Shown: piece by piece, positions 1 through 7,745 of the stretch
How the letters are laid out: every line of letters begins with the position of its first letter
Position numbering within the stretch: position 1 is the stretch's first letter
NCBI RefSeq assembly: GCF_003129465.1
Contig: NZ_QFFF01000001.1
Span: forward strand, 2,589,501 to 2,653,500
DNA: 64,000 bases
DNA from: Sphingosinicella humi
GTDB lineage: Bacteria; Pseudomonadota; Alphaproteobacteria; Sphingomonadales; Sphingomonadaceae
Reading direction: 5' to 3'
The notes under the pieces: generated by a model
Databases searched by the model: none
Told to the model about the DNA's origin: nothing
Seen by the model: the letters and a program-made list of their open reading frames with translations, nothing else
Made by a program: the position numbers and the translations under genes

Positions 1-1
1 C

Positions 2-346
2 TGGAGCTTCGCGCTCTTTCCGCTGCTTGGCAGCGGCAGCAACCTGGAAATCTATCTCGCGCTGGTCGTCGGGCTGGTGCTTCACGGGGCGATGTACGGG
101 CCGCAGGCGGCCTTCATCACCGAATTGTTTCCCACCCGCATCCGCTACTCGGGCGTGTCGATGGCCTATCAGCTGACCTCGATCGTGGCGGGATCGCTGG
201 CGCCGATCATCGCGCTTGCCCTCTACACGGAATATAGATCGGCGCTGCCGGTGGCGATCTATGTCGGCATCGCCTGCGCCATCAGCGGCCTCAGCGCGCT
301 GCTGGCACGGGAAACCAAGGGCGTGGAGCTGGCGGCGATCCGCTAG
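2..346 (+). CDS. MFS transporter of the metabolite:H+ symporter type, C-terminal fragment
   Basis: The gene enters from the left edge already in frame; only the last 114 codons are present. The sequence shows hydrophobic helices separated by a motif rich in YGPQAAF and ELFPTRIRYSG. That motif is typical of the loop before the last helices in the MHS (ProP/ShiA-like) branch of the major facilitator superfamily, which imports organic acids or osmolytes with protons across the inner membrane. The last cytoplasmic residues (ARETKG) also fit an MFS C-terminus. The stop overlaps the stop of the convergent next gene by four bases. The substrate cannot be inferred from this part. Confidence 0.85.
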   Translation, partial: WSFALFPLLGSGSNLEIYLALVVGLVLHGAMYGPQAAFITELFPTRIRYSGVSMAYQLTSIVAGSLAPIIALALYTEYRSALPVAIYVGIACAISGLSALLARETKGVELAAIR

Positions 347-837
347 TCGGAGCAGATGCGGACCGGAACCTGTTCCCGCTCGCGCGCGCTCCACACTCGC
401 TCGACGCGGCATCTGGCCGGAGCGGATCGGTCGTAGCCGCGCCAATCTGCGCCATAGCTGCCGTAGCGATCATAGTCGTAATGATCGTAGGGATAGTTGC
501 GGTCATAATGGTAGACCGCTTCGCCGTTCACCACCTCGACGTCGCCGCTCGGATAATAGCGGCCCCGGCGATAGGGCCAATATCCATATCGGTGGCGGCG
601 GTATCTGAGGTCGGCGAAGAACCCGTCGTCCCAGGAGAGGAGCGGGTGGTGCCGGGGGCCGAGCCAGATAAATCCGGGCGCCAGCCAAGGATCGAAACCG
701 CGCTTTCCATGGAAGTCGTGGAGTCGACCGTCCCAGGTCCGGCCGGACATGTGTCGAGCCCCATCGGCCGCGAGCGCCGGCGTCCCGCCGATGATCAAAA
801 GTAAGAGAGACGCCTCCAAAGCACGCTTCATTCTCAC
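343..837 (-). CDS. Secreted His/Tyr/Arg-rich protein of unknown function
   Basis: The 164-residue product starts with a clear signal peptide (MRMKRALEASLLLLIIGG, cleavage likely after ALA near residue 23). The mature part is unusual: a long stretch (about residues 75-140) dominated by Tyr, Arg, His and Asp, with many YR, HYD and YDR pairs. This resembles small periplasmic RcnB-like or nickel/cobalt-associated proteins, but I see no firm family signature. Its end overlaps the MFS gene by four bases tail to tail. A metal-binding or cell-wall-contact role is only a guess from composition. It is probably monocistronic. Confidence 0.7.
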   Translation of the reverse strand: MRMKRALEASLLLLIIGGTPALAADGARHMSGRTWDGRLHDFHGKRGFDPWLAPGFIWLGPRHHPLLSWDDGFFADLRYRRHRYGYWPYRRGRYYPSGDVEVVNGEAVYHYDRNYPYDHYDYDRYGSYGADWRGYDRSAPARCRVERVWSAREREQVPVRICSD

Positions 838-903
838 CTCCAGCGATGAGATCTGCGAGCCGACCTTTATAGCAGATGACGGCGCCCCTGTCTTGGAGGC
901 GGG

Positions 904-1569
904 CTAGGGCCGATCCCCCCATTGGCGCAGGAGATTGGACTGGACGAGCTGCAGCCGGGTGAAGTTCTCCGGCGCCATGTTGAGGCCTTCCAGCGCGGCC
1001 ACCTCGTTGAGCTCGTAGAGCAATTCGCGGCGGGAGGAATCTGGGATGCGGCTCTGGATGAAGGTGATAGCGACCCAGCGCTCCCCCTTGGTCACAGGCT
1101 CGACCTCGTGGAGCATGTCGGAGGGATAGACGATCGCCGTCCCCGCTTCGCCCTTGAAGCGCATGTCGCGCGTGCCGAGCTGGATGCGGAGCGAACCGCC
1201 TTCGTAAGTCCTCGGGTCGCCCAGGAAGATGGTGCAGCTAAGGTCGGAGCGAACCGACATGTTGCCGAGCTGGAGGAAGGCGGCGTCGGCATGGGCGCCG
1301 TAACGCATGTCCGGCGTGTAGCGCGTCATCAGCGGGGGGAGCATGGCGACGGGGAAGGCGAAGTTGCGGAAGTCTTCGTGGCTGAGCAGCGCCTGCGACA
1401 ATATCTGCGACGACTTGCGATAGGCGGCCTCGTCATGCAGTTGGAGGTTCTGCTTCACCTTGGAGTGCGGATTGCTGATGCGGCCGTCGACGAATTTCGC
1501 GGTGGCCGCGATCTGGCGCAGCTCCTCGATCTGGCCCGCGCTGAGCAGCTCGATTTCCTTGAACATCAT
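904..1569 (-). CDS. PKHD-type Fe(II)/2-oxoglutarate dioxygenase (PiuC/YbiX family)
   Basis: The 221-residue length matches the PiuC/YbiX family of non-haem iron hydroxylases. Visible ligands are the H-x-D pair His93 and Asp95 in YGAHADAAF, and the distal His154 in DMLHEVEPV. Arg164 follows in GERWVAI and should bind 2-oxoglutarate. Family members are cytoplasmic, are often iron-regulated, and are often encoded near TonB-dependent receptors. Here no receptor is adjacent. The start codon overlaps the stop of the upstream sulfotransferase-like gene by four bases, so the two are translationally coupled. The substrate is unknown; the coupling suggests both enzymes act on the same molecule. Confidence 0.88.
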   Translation of the reverse strand: MMFKEIELLSAGQIEELRQIAATAKFVDGRISNPHSKVKQNLQLHDEAAYRKSSQILSQALLSHEDFRNFAFPVAMLPPLMTRYTPDMRYGAHADAAFLQLGNMSVRSDLSCTIFLGDPRTYEGGSLRIQLGTRDMRFKGEAGTAIVYPSDMLHEVEPVTKGERWVAITFIQSRIPDSSRRELLYELNEVAALEGLNMAPENFTRLQLVQSNLLRQWGDRP

Positions 1570-2588
1570 CCTTCCCCTCGCGCCCGCCGAATCGCCTGCG
1601 CGATCGGAGGATAGTCGCTCGCCAAGGCATCGAGCCAGCCAAGAGCGTCCTTGATCGCGGGCCCGTGCATGGCGCGCGCTTCGGCCAGGATCTCGCGGCG
1701 CAGCTCCGGGCTGTATTCATATTCCAGCGCCTTGGAATAGCGGCGCATCAGCGGTCCGCCGCAGATCGTGCGGGCGGTCGCCGCATCGACGGGATGGCCG
1801 AAGAAGGCGGCGATGTCGGCGAAGTGGCGGGCAGGGTCGGCGAGGAACTGGTCGAAGTCCATCCAGCGGGCATCACCGGAAGGAAGCTTCGATACGTTGA
1901 GCTCTAGCGAGGTCATTTCGCAGGCCCAGCCAAGCGCCGCCTTGCGCGCTTCGGACAGGGTGTCGAGGTCCGCGCGGAACCCGGAGCACCGGCTCTGGAG
2001 GCGCTGGAGGCGGGACGGACTGACGATCTGGAGCAACTGCCGCGAATTCTCGCCGGCGAGGATGTTCTCCAGATAATGTTGCGGGGTCGCGAACAGGAAA
2101 AGAGCCCTGGAGCCCGGCGGGACGAGCCGATCGGCGATCTCGCTGGTGAAGCTGGTCGCCTTCACGATGGCGCGCTGCTCCGGGCGGAAGCTGCGCGAGA
2201 GGAGGGCGGTCAGCGTATCGAGCCGGTCCTTGCCGTCGGTCCAGGGGGCGGGCGGCGGTACCGGCCCGAGCATCTCGGCGAAGGCGCGGAGCAGCAGCGG
2301 CTCGCGAAGCGCCAGCACGGCGGGCAGTTCCCCCAGCAACCGCGAGATCAATGTCGAGCCGACATTGCCGATGTGGAAGATATATTGCGCATCGCGCCGT
2401 GCGTCCGATGGAACCGCGGCGGCGAGCGACTGCCATTCGACGACCCGCATCTCGGCTCCGGGGCGAAGCGCCCGCTGGTCGAGGAAGCTGGCGGCGCGGT
2501 AATCGGCCTCGCTCATCCTCAGTAGCGCGACGCGGTCGTTCGCGATGTCGAACTGGTGCGGGAACCATTCGGGCGTGCGGCCGATCAT
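1566..2588 (-). CDS. Sulfotransferase-like P-loop protein
   Basis: A 340-residue cytoplasmic protein. The motif FHIGNVGSTLISRLL (residues 71-85) is a recognisable variant of the sulfotransferase 5'-phosphosulfate-binding loop. It is followed by ALREPLLLR, as in many bacterial sulfotransferase-fold proteins. The usual loop is GxxRSGSTLL; here Asn-Val precedes Gly-Ser-Thr, so true PAPS use is not certain. I chose the ATG at 2588 because longer reading frames would run back through the rplI terminator and rplI itself. The downstream dioxygenase overlaps it by four bases. The gene begins only 17 bases after the rplI terminator, so it needs read-through or a promoter hidden in that stretch. Confidence 0.75.
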   Translation of the reverse strand: MIGRTPEWFPHQFDIANDRVALLRMSEADYRAASFLDQRALRPGAEMRVVEWQSLAAAVPSDARRDAQYIFHIGNVGSTLISRLLGELPAVLALREPLLLRAFAEMLGPVPPPAPWTDGKDRLDTLTALLSRSFRPEQRAIVKATSFTSEIADRLVPPGSRALFLFATPQHYLENILAGENSRQLLQIVSPSRLQRLQSRCSGFRADLDTLSEARKAALGWACEMTSLELNVSKLPSGDARWMDFDQFLADPARHFADIAAFFGHPVDAATARTICGGPLMRRYSKALEYEYSPELRREILAEARAMHGPAIKDALGWLDALASDYPPIAQAIRRARGEG

Positions 2589-2604
2589 GACCGAGCTCCG
2601 TGCG

Positions 2605-2643
2605 GCAAAAAGAAAGGCCGCCCGCTCATGCGAGCGGACGGCC
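2605..2643 (-). terminator. Rho-independent terminator of rpsF-rpsR-rplI
   Basis: A near-perfect 12-base-pair stem (2616-2627 with 2632-2643, loop of four) is followed on the minus strand by a T-rich run at 2615-2605. It lies 24 bases after the rplI stop and ends the ribosomal protein operon. Confidence 0.9.
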
Positions 2644-2667
2644 TTGCTGTCTTGGTCGAGGAACGCA

Positions 2668-3288
2668 TCAAGCCTGTTCGGCCGTCTCGTCCTCGGAGGC
2701 TTCGCTTTCGCGCGCTTCGCCCTCGTCGGTCGGAAGCGTGCCCGGCTCGGCATTGGCGTCGAACTCCTCGGTGAAGCTCGCCACGTCCTTTTCGAACATC
2801 TCGGCCATGACGTCGATGCCCTGCGCCTGGAGCTCGGCCTCTTCGGGCGAGCGGGCGACATTGACCTGGATCATGACCGACACTTCCGGATGAAGCGAAA
2901 CCTTCACGTCCTGCACGCCGATCGCCTTGATCGGGCGGTCGAGCACGATCTGGTTCTTGGCGACCTTGTGGCCCTGCGCTTCGAGCGCCTCGGCGAGATC
3001 GCGGGCGGAGACCGAACCGTAGAGCGCGCCCGCGTTGGACGCCTGGCGGATCAGCTGGATCTTGACGCCTTCGATGGACTTCGAGTCCTTCTCGGCGGCC
3101 TTGCGGCGCTCGGCGTTCTCGGCCTCGATCTTCTCGCGGTTGGCTTCGAAGACCTTGCGGTTGGCTTCATTGGCGCGAAGGGCCTTGCCGCGCGGCAGGA
3201 GGAAGTTGCGGGCATAGCCGTTCTTGACCTTCACCACGTCGCCGATGGCGCCGAGCTTCTCGATGCGTTCGAGCAGAATAACGTCCAT
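2668..3288 (-). CDS. rplI: 50S ribosomal protein L9
   Basis: L9 binds 23S rRNA near the base of the L1 stalk and helps maintain the reading frame. The N-terminal domain MDVILLERIEKLG plus VKVKNGYARNFLLPRGKA is the classic L9 signature. A long central helix rich in Lys, Glu and Ala joins it to the C-terminal rRNA-binding domain (about residues 75-150). The protein is 206 residues, longer than the roughly 150 of E. coli L9, because of an acidic Glu/Ala/Asp tail from about residue 165. Such tails are usual in alphaproteobacterial L9. It is the last gene of the operon, 12 bases after rpsR. Confidence 0.97.
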   Translation of the reverse strand: MDVILLERIEKLGAIGDVVKVKNGYARNFLLPRGKALRANEANRKVFEANREKIEAENAERRKAAEKDSKSIEGVKIQLIRQASNAGALYGSVSARDLAEALEAQGHKVAKNQIVLDRPIKAIGVQDVKVSLHPEVSVMIQVNVARSPEEAELQAQGIDVMAEMFEKDVASFTEEFDANAEPGTLPTDEGEARESEASEDETAEQA

Positions 3289-3300
3289 GAGTCCTGCTCC

Positions 3301-3525
3301 TTATTTCACGACGTAGGGGAGAAGGCCGAGATGCCGCGCGCGCTTGATCGCCTTGGCGAGCTCGCGCTGCTTCTTGGCCGAAACGGCGGTGATGCGGCTG
3401 GGAACGATCTTGCCGCGCTCGGAGACGAAGCCCTGGAGGAGGCGAACGTCTTTATAGTCGATGGCGGGAGCGTCCTTGCCGGAGAAAGGGCAGCTCTTGC
3501 GGCGGCGGAAAAATGGGCGTGCCAT
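3301..3525 (-). CDS. rpsR: 30S ribosomal protein S18
   Basis: A 74-residue basic protein of normal S18 length. The sequence shows [10 protein letters not shown], then [19 protein letters not shown], the core S18 signature, and [32 protein letters not shown]18 forms a heterodimer with S6 on the platform of the small subunit. rpsR lies 19 bases downstream of rpsF and 12 bases upstream of rplI in the conserved rpsF-rpsR-rplI order. All three are probably made from one transcript controlled ahead of rpsF. Confidence 0.97.
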   Translation of the reverse strand: MARPFFRRRKSCPFSGKDAPAIDYKDVRLLQGFVSERGKIVPSRITAVSAKKQRELAKAIKRARHLGLLPYVVK

Positions 3526-3544
3526 GATGTGCTATCCTTCTCGC

Positions 3545-3961
3545 TTACTCGTCGTCGCCGTCGCGGCCACGGCCGCCACGCGGGCCGCGGTCACCGCCGC
3601 GGTCGTCACGATCGCCGCCACGGCCTTTGCGGTCGCGCTCGTTGCGGCGCATCATCGCAGACGGGCCCTGCTCATGCGCGTCGACCTTGATGGTCATGTA
3701 GCGGATGACGTCCTCGTTGATCTGCGTCTGACGCTCCAGCTCGGCGACGAGCGATGCGGGCGCGTCGACCTCGAGCATCACATAATGCGCCTTGCGGTTC
3801 TTCTGGATGCGGTAGGCGAGGCTGCGAAGACCCCAGGTCTCCGTCTTGACGACCTTGCCGCCATTGTCCTCGATGATCTTGGTGGCGTTTTCCGCCAGCG
3901 CGTCGACCTGGGCTTGAGCCAGATCCTGACGCGCGAGAAATACATGCTCGTAGAGCGGCAT
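3545..3961 (-). CDS. rpsF: 30S ribosomal protein S6
   Basis: The 138-residue protein starts [14 protein letters not shown], the normal S6 N-terminus. This fixes the start at 3961 rather than an in-frame codon 105 bases upstream. The ferredoxin-like S6 fold is followed by a tail rich in Arg, Gly and Asp (after about residue 100), common in alphaproteobacterial S6 and probably disordered. S6 partners with S18. A purine-rich ribosome-binding site (AAGGA) lies before the start. The operon leader contains a strong hairpin at 4043-4072 that could be the autoregulatory target of the S6:S18 complex. Confidence 0.96.
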   Translation of the reverse strand: MPLYEHVFLARQDLAQAQVDALAENATKIIEDNGGKVVKTETWGLRSLAYRIQKNRKAHYVMLEVDAPASLVAELERQTQINEDVIRYMTIKVDAHEQGPSAMMRRNERDRKGRGGDRDDRGGDRGPRGGRGRDGDDE

Positions 3962-4455
3962 GCATGCGTCCTTTTCTTTTGGCCGATCGCTGACGCCGCA
4001 CCATGCGAACGCCCCTCCGGCTGTCCTCGTACTCAATGCAAACCGGGGCTGAAGGCAGCGCCTCAACCCCGGACGAGCGGCCTAATGGCGGAAGGGGCCG
4101 GAAAAAGCAAGGGCCGCCGCGCGAATGGTCCCGATGGTCGCAGTGGCCATGGGATTTGCTCCCGCCTGCCGCCGCGTCAAAGATCGAGACCTTCGGCGCG
4201 CCGGGCCTGCCGGTGCGGCCGAATGCCCGAATGAATCCCTGCCCGAGACTGTCGAACCCGTCCATCGTGCGGAACATAGCAGAAACAACGACCTGTAGGA
4301 AAGTCGCGTGCGCGCTCCTGCAGCTGGTGGATAAACTGGCGGCAATAGGGGTGGTGGACTCTGAGCCGAATATCAGGAACAAACTTGCCCGGGGCAAATT
4401 CACGGCGGTCTTTTTGATACAATGCTTAGAGGCTATTGGTGTGCGCGAATTAAAT
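3962..4455. other. Intergenic region ahead of rpsF
   Basis: About 490 bases without a convincing gene. Reading frames here (for example minus 4082-4345) lack family resemblance and normal start context. The part nearest rpsF holds the leader hairpin listed separately. The part from about 4290 to 4455 is visibly more AT-rich, like the adjacent unrecognised gene. The rpsF promoter must lie here, but no -35/-10 pair stands out. Confidence 0.6.
4026..4077 (-). promoter_or_regulatory. Structured rpsF leader, candidate S6:S18 autoregulatory element
   Basis: On the minus strand a 10-base-pair stem (4063-4072 with 4043-4052, one G-U pair) begins CCGGGG and closes CCCCGG. An outer 5-base-pair stem (4073-4077 with 4026-4030) encloses it and leaves a one-sided 12-base bulge. 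It starts about 115 bases before the rpsF start codon. Leaders bound by the S6:S18 complex are known in many bacteria. Whether this hairpin presents the required CCG in the right loop I could not establish. Confidence 0.4.
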
Positions 4456-5253
4456 TTATAGCTTCATTCCAAAGCGTTTTACCACGTTTCCCATCGCTGT
4501 TTGAAATCTCTCTTGTTCCTCTTTGGAACTAAAGAGAGGAAAGGTCTGGACCGATCGCACTTCCCATTCTCCTGCCGTTAGCCGCATGCTGTCCCAGCCC
4601 TTTACAATCTTCTCTGTTCCGTCAGCCGATTGCATAACTACGGCGAACTCATCCAGGCGTAAGCTCGTGTGCGGGCTGTTCCAAATGAACATGTCTGGGA
4701 GACAAGACCAGAATTTCGCAGGGGCATCGAAGCGCACTGCGACGGTTGCGTAGTGCGCCCGCTCTATGAACGCATCTAGCTTCTGATGGAAACGAGGTTC
4801 TGTCAGATCGAAGGTGCCGCCCATCGATACAATCTTGGCCGTTCCTTCCAATCGCTTTAGTTGCAGCGGCACATCGCCGACGTTTATGAGGCTGATCCAG
4901 AGTTCAAAGTTTCGGTTTTCGGGGTCAAAGTGCGGCCACATGTTACCGATCCACGCCCGCATATCGGGGCGCGCCTCCCTCCCCCGCAGGCGCCGACCCC
5001 AAGCAGCAACATTGTCCCAGTAGGCAAATATTACGGCGCCAGCGACGAAGCCTAGCCCAAAAGAGCTGGGCAGATATGATGCTATGGAGGCTATAACGTC
5101 GCTCATGCGCCCAGCCCCGAGCAAAGCATCGTCAATGTTCCCGCGCTCAGCAACGCGCTCGACGTTGAGATTCCAAATGGGCTTAGCGAAGAGTTCCCAA
5201 ACGCCGTATGCACCAGCCAGTAGCAGTGCGGTTGGTTTTCGTTTGATCTCCAT
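4456..5253 (-). CDS. Unrecognised membrane-anchored protein
   Basis: A 265-residue protein I do not recognise. It has a hydrophobic N-terminal segment (about residues 8-28) and a second at about 62-82 (LGFVAGAVIFAYW). The soluble C-terminal domain follows, rich in aromatic residues and probably beta-stranded (WISLINVGDVPLQLKRLEG). The topology suggests two membrane helices with the C-terminal domain on the cytoplasmic side. Base composition is more AT-rich than the neighbours. The gene sits alone between rpsF and fabD, two genes I expect to be close and divergent in this order. It therefore looks like an acquired gene, though no repeats or integrase mark its edges. Confidence 0.65.
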   Translation of the reverse strand: MEIKRKPTALLLAGAYGVWELFAKPIWNLNVERVAERGNIDDALLGAGRMSDVIASIASYLPSSFGLGFVAGAVIFAYWDNVAAWGRRLRGREARPDMRAWIGNMWPHFDPENRNFELWISLINVGDVPLQLKRLEGTAKIVSMGGTFDLTEPRFHQKLDAFIERAHYATVAVRFDAPAKFWSCLPDMFIWNSPHTSLRLDEFAVVMQSADGTEKIVKGWDSMRLTAGEWEVRSVQTFPLFSSKEEQERFQTAMGNVVKRFGMKL

Positions 5254-5508
5254 TGACGTGATCCTGCCCCGTTACGGACCCGTTGTGGAGTCCTGTTCAT
5301 CGCGCGCCTCCGCGCGGGGCAGTTAAGCCGCCGAAAATCGCGGGAGACACACTCCTGCGTTGGCTTGGTGCATTTGATACATAATGCCGGCACAATTCCG
5401 TCCACCTAACCCAAGACGGTTTGAGGCACGGGTGACGAGTGCGGCACCCCTCTTGCGCCCCGCGATCGTGCTGGCCTACCAGCCGCCGCGACAGGAGGAG
5501 GCTTCGAC

Positions 5509-6429
5509 ATGCGTGCATTCATTTTTCCAGGGCAGGGGAGCCAGGCGGTCGGCATGGGCAAGGCGCTGGCCGAGGCGAGCACGGTCGCTCGCGAGCTGTT
5601 CGAGGAAGTGGATGATGCGCTCGGGCAGAATCTCGCCCGGCTGATGGCCGAGGGGCCGCAGGACGAGCTGACCCTGACCGAGAACGCGCAGCCCGCGATC
5701 ATGGCCAATGCGGTGGCGACGCTTCGCGTCTCCGGCATCTCGCTCGACAAGGCGGATTTCGTCGCGGGCCACAGCCTAGGCGAATATTCGGCGCTCTGCG
5801 CGGCCGAGGCGTTCGACGTCGCGACGACGGCGCGCCTCCTGAAGCTCCGCGGAAAGGCGATGCAGGCGGCGGTGCCGGTCGGCGAGGGGGCGATGGCGGC
5901 CTTGCTCGGCCTCGGCCTCGAAGCCGCCCAGGAGGTCGCCGCCGAGGCGGCCCAGGGGGAAGTCTGCACTGTCGCGAACGACAATGATCCGAACCAGGTG
6001 GTCGTGTCGGGCCACAGGGCGGCGGTCGAGCGGTCGCTGGAGATCGCCAAGGCGAAGGGCGCGAAGCGGGCGCTGCTGCTTCCGGTTTCGGCGCCGTTCC
6101 ACTGCCCGCTGATGCAGCCGGCCGCCGATGCCATGGCCGAGGCGCTGGAGACGGCCGATCTCCGCGCGCCGGCGGTGCCGGTCTACGCCAATGTCATCGC
6201 CGCGCCTGCCGACGATCCGGTCGACATCCGCAAGCTGCTGGTGGCGCAGGTCACGGGGATGGTCCGCTGGCGGGAAAGCGTCGCGGCCATGGCGGAATTC
6301 GGGGTCACCCACTTCGTCGAATTCGGCGGCAAGGTGCTCTCGCCCATGGTGAAGCGCATCGCGCCGGACGTGAAGACGACCAGCGTCATCACGATGGACG
6401 ACATCGACGCGCTGGTGAAGGATATCTGA
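5509..6429 (+). CDS. fabD: Malonyl-CoA:ACP transacylase
   Basis: FabD moves the malonyl group from CoA to acyl carrier protein, supplying extender units for fatty-acid synthesis in the cytosol. The 306-residue length is normal. The N-terminal FPGQGSQ motif, the nucleophile Ser89 in GHSLGEY and the catalytic His198 in SAPFHCPLM are all present. A strong ribosome-binding site (AGGAGG) precedes the ATG. It heads a fatty-acid cluster (fabG, acpP, fabF follow) interrupted by the GxxExxY gene. The stop lies just before the left inverted repeat of that element. Confidence 0.97.
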   Translation: MRAFIFPGQGSQAVGMGKALAEASTVARELFEEVDDALGQNLARLMAEGPQDELTLTENAQPAIMANAVATLRVSGISLDKADFVAGHSLGEYSALCAAEAFDVATTARLLKLRGKAMQAAVPVGEGAMAALLGLGLEAAQEVAAEAAQGEVCTVANDNDPNQVVVSGHRAAVERSLEIAKAKGAKRALLLPVSAPFHCPLMQPAADAMAEALETADLRAPAVPVYANVIAAPADDPVDIRKLLVAQVTGMVRWRESVAAMAEFGVTHFVEFGGKVLSPMVKRIAPDVKTTSVITMDDIDALVKDI

Positions 6430-6433
6430 TACT

Positions 6434-6459
6434 CGCGCAGAGACGCAGAGACGCGGAGG
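6434..6459. repeat. Left inverted repeat of the GxxExxY element
   Basis: A run built from CGCAGAGA/CGCGGAG units begins four bases after the fabD stop. Its first 13 bases are the exact reverse complement of the end of the copy at 6848-6875. Confidence 0.65.
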
Positions 6460-6467
6460 GTCAGTGG

Positions 6468-6896
6468 GTGACGGATCTCGATCGCATCAGTGGGGACGTG
6501 CTGGACTTGTCGATCCGCTTGCACCGTGATCTTGGACCGGGCCTGCTGGAATCCGTTTATGAAATGGTGCTTGCCGGGCAACTCGCGCGGATGGGCTATA
6601 AGGTAGAGCGGCAGAAGCCGATCGACGTCGAATTTGACGGATTGCGCTTCGGAGCCGCCTTTCGAATAGACATTCTCGTCGACGACACGCTTCTGATCGA
6701 GATAAAATCCTTGGATCGGTTGCATGCTGCGCATGCGAAGCAACTGCTCACCTACCTTCGGCTCACGAAGCAGCCCGTGGGGCTGCTTATCAATTTCGGT
6801 GGGGCGACTCTGAAGGAAGGCTTCCGTCGGCTCGTCAACGGACACGGCCTCTCTGCGCCTCCGCGTCTCTGCGCGAACTCAATCTACGGAGAATGA
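6468..6896 (+). CDS. GxxExxY protein, PD-(D/E)XK-like nuclease fold
   Basis: A 142-residue protein of the GxxExxY family. The defining motif is at residues 25-31 (GLLESVY). A PD-(D/E)XK-like core is visible as FRIDIL (Asp68) and LIEIKS (Glu78, Lys80), followed by a helix with Gln92. This suggests a nuclease fold, but the function is not known to me. The start is a GTG at 6468. The last residues, RLCANSIYGE, are encoded by the right inverted repeat and then by what looks like the original fabG leader. The fabG ribosome-binding site lies inside its last codons. The gene splits fabD from fabG. Confidence 0.88.
   Translation: MTDLDRISGDVLDLSIRLHRDLGPGLLESVYEMVLAGQLARMGYKVERQKPIDVEFDGLRFGAAFRIDILVDDTLLIEIKSLDRLHAAHAKQLLTYLRLTKQPVGLLINFGGATLKEGFRRLVNGHGLSAPPRLCANSIYGE
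6848..6875. repeat. Right inverted repeat of the GxxExxY element
   Basis: Inverted partner of 6434-6459. It lies within the 3' coding end of the GxxExxY gene, so the C-terminal residues of that protein are repeat-encoded. Confidence 0.65.
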
Positions 6897-6897
6897 C

Positions 6898-7635
6898 ATG
6901 TTCGACTTATCGGGAATGACCGCGCTGGTGACGGGCGCTTCGGGGGGCATCGGGTCGGCGATCGCCAAGGCCCTGGCCGGCCAGGGCGCGCGGGTGGCGC
7001 TTTCCGGGACTCGCGAAGAGGCGCTGAAGGGCGTCCAGGCCGAGATCGGCGGCGAGAGCCTCATTCTGCCGTGCAACCTCTCCGATAGCGCCGCCGTCGA
7101 CGCGCTGGTGCCGCAGGCGGTCGAAGCGCTCGGCAAGCTCGACATCCTCATCAACAATGCGGGAGTCACCCGCGACAATCTCGCCATGCGGATGAAGGAC
7201 GAGGAGTGGTCCGACGTGATCCGGATCAACCTCGAGGCCGCATTCCGACTTGCTCGCGCGGCGATGAAGCCGATGATGCGCGCCAAGCATGGCCGGATCA
7301 TCTCCGTCACGTCCGTGGTGGGCGCGACCGGCAATCCCGGCCAGGCGAATTACGCCGCGTCCAAGGCGGGGCTCGTCGGCATGTCGAAGGCGCTGGCCCA
7401 GGAAGTCGCGAGCCGCGGCATCACCGTCAACTGCATCGCCCCGGGCTTCATCGCCTCGGCCATGACGGACGCTCTGCCCGACGCTCAGAAGGAGGCCTTG
7501 CTAGGCCGCATTCCCGCTGGCAAGTTAGGCGAGGGGAACGACGTCGCGGCGGCCGCTGTTTATCTTGCGAGCCGCGAGGCTGCTTATGTGACGGGCCAGA
7601 CCCTGCATGTGAACGGCGGCATGGCCATGCTCTGA
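6898..7635 (+). CDS. fabG: 3-oxoacyl-ACP reductase
   Basis: FabG reduces 3-oxoacyl-ACP with NADPH, the first reduction of each elongation cycle. The 245-residue short-chain dehydrogenase shows the cofactor loop TGASGGIG (residues 12-19), the NNAG motif and Asn111. The catalytic Ser139, Tyr152 and Lys156 (YAASK) are present. The C-terminal [12 protein letters not shown] ending is typical. The ATG follows the GxxExxY stop after one base, and its GGAG ribosome-binding site lies within that gene. acpP follows after 110 bases. Confidence 0.97.
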   Translation: MFDLSGMTALVTGASGGIGSAIAKALAGQGARVALSGTREEALKGVQAEIGGESLILPCNLSDSAAVDALVPQAVEALGKLDILINNAGVTRDNLAMRMKDEEWSDVIRINLEAAFRLARAAMKPMMRAKHGRIISVTSVVGATGNPGQANYAASKAGLVGMSKALAQEVASRGITVNCIAPGFIASAMTDALPDAQKEALLGRIPAGKLGEGNDVAAAAVYLASREAAYVTGQTLHVNGGMAML

Positions 7636-7745
7636 CGGGGGCATGCCAGACGCTTTGCAGATGCACGGCTTGTTTCCGGCCACTTGCCAGCATGCGCCGG
7701 GAGCGGCTAGGGCGAATACAAACATCATCTAGGGAAGGTATACAT

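Larger units (their letters stand above)
6434..6875. mobile_element. Putative GxxExxY element bounded by inverted repeats
   Basis: The 442-base segment begins and ends with related sequences in opposite orientation (6434-6459 and 6848-6875), sharing the 13-mer CGCGCAGAGACGC and the CGCGGAGG core. It lies between fabD and fabG, genes normally adjacent. It encodes nearly all of one small protein. No transposase is present, so mobility is inferred from structure and context only. Confidence 0.4.

Noticed and set aside
4272-4286. LexA-like site (GAAC, seven bases, AAAC) in the rpsF upstream region
   Set aside because: One half differs from GAAC/GTTC, and no SOS gene starts downstream on either strand.
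3672-4403. Minus-strand frame running from the intergenic region into rpsF
   Set aside because: Overlaps rpsF in another frame and has no family resemblance; treated as chance.
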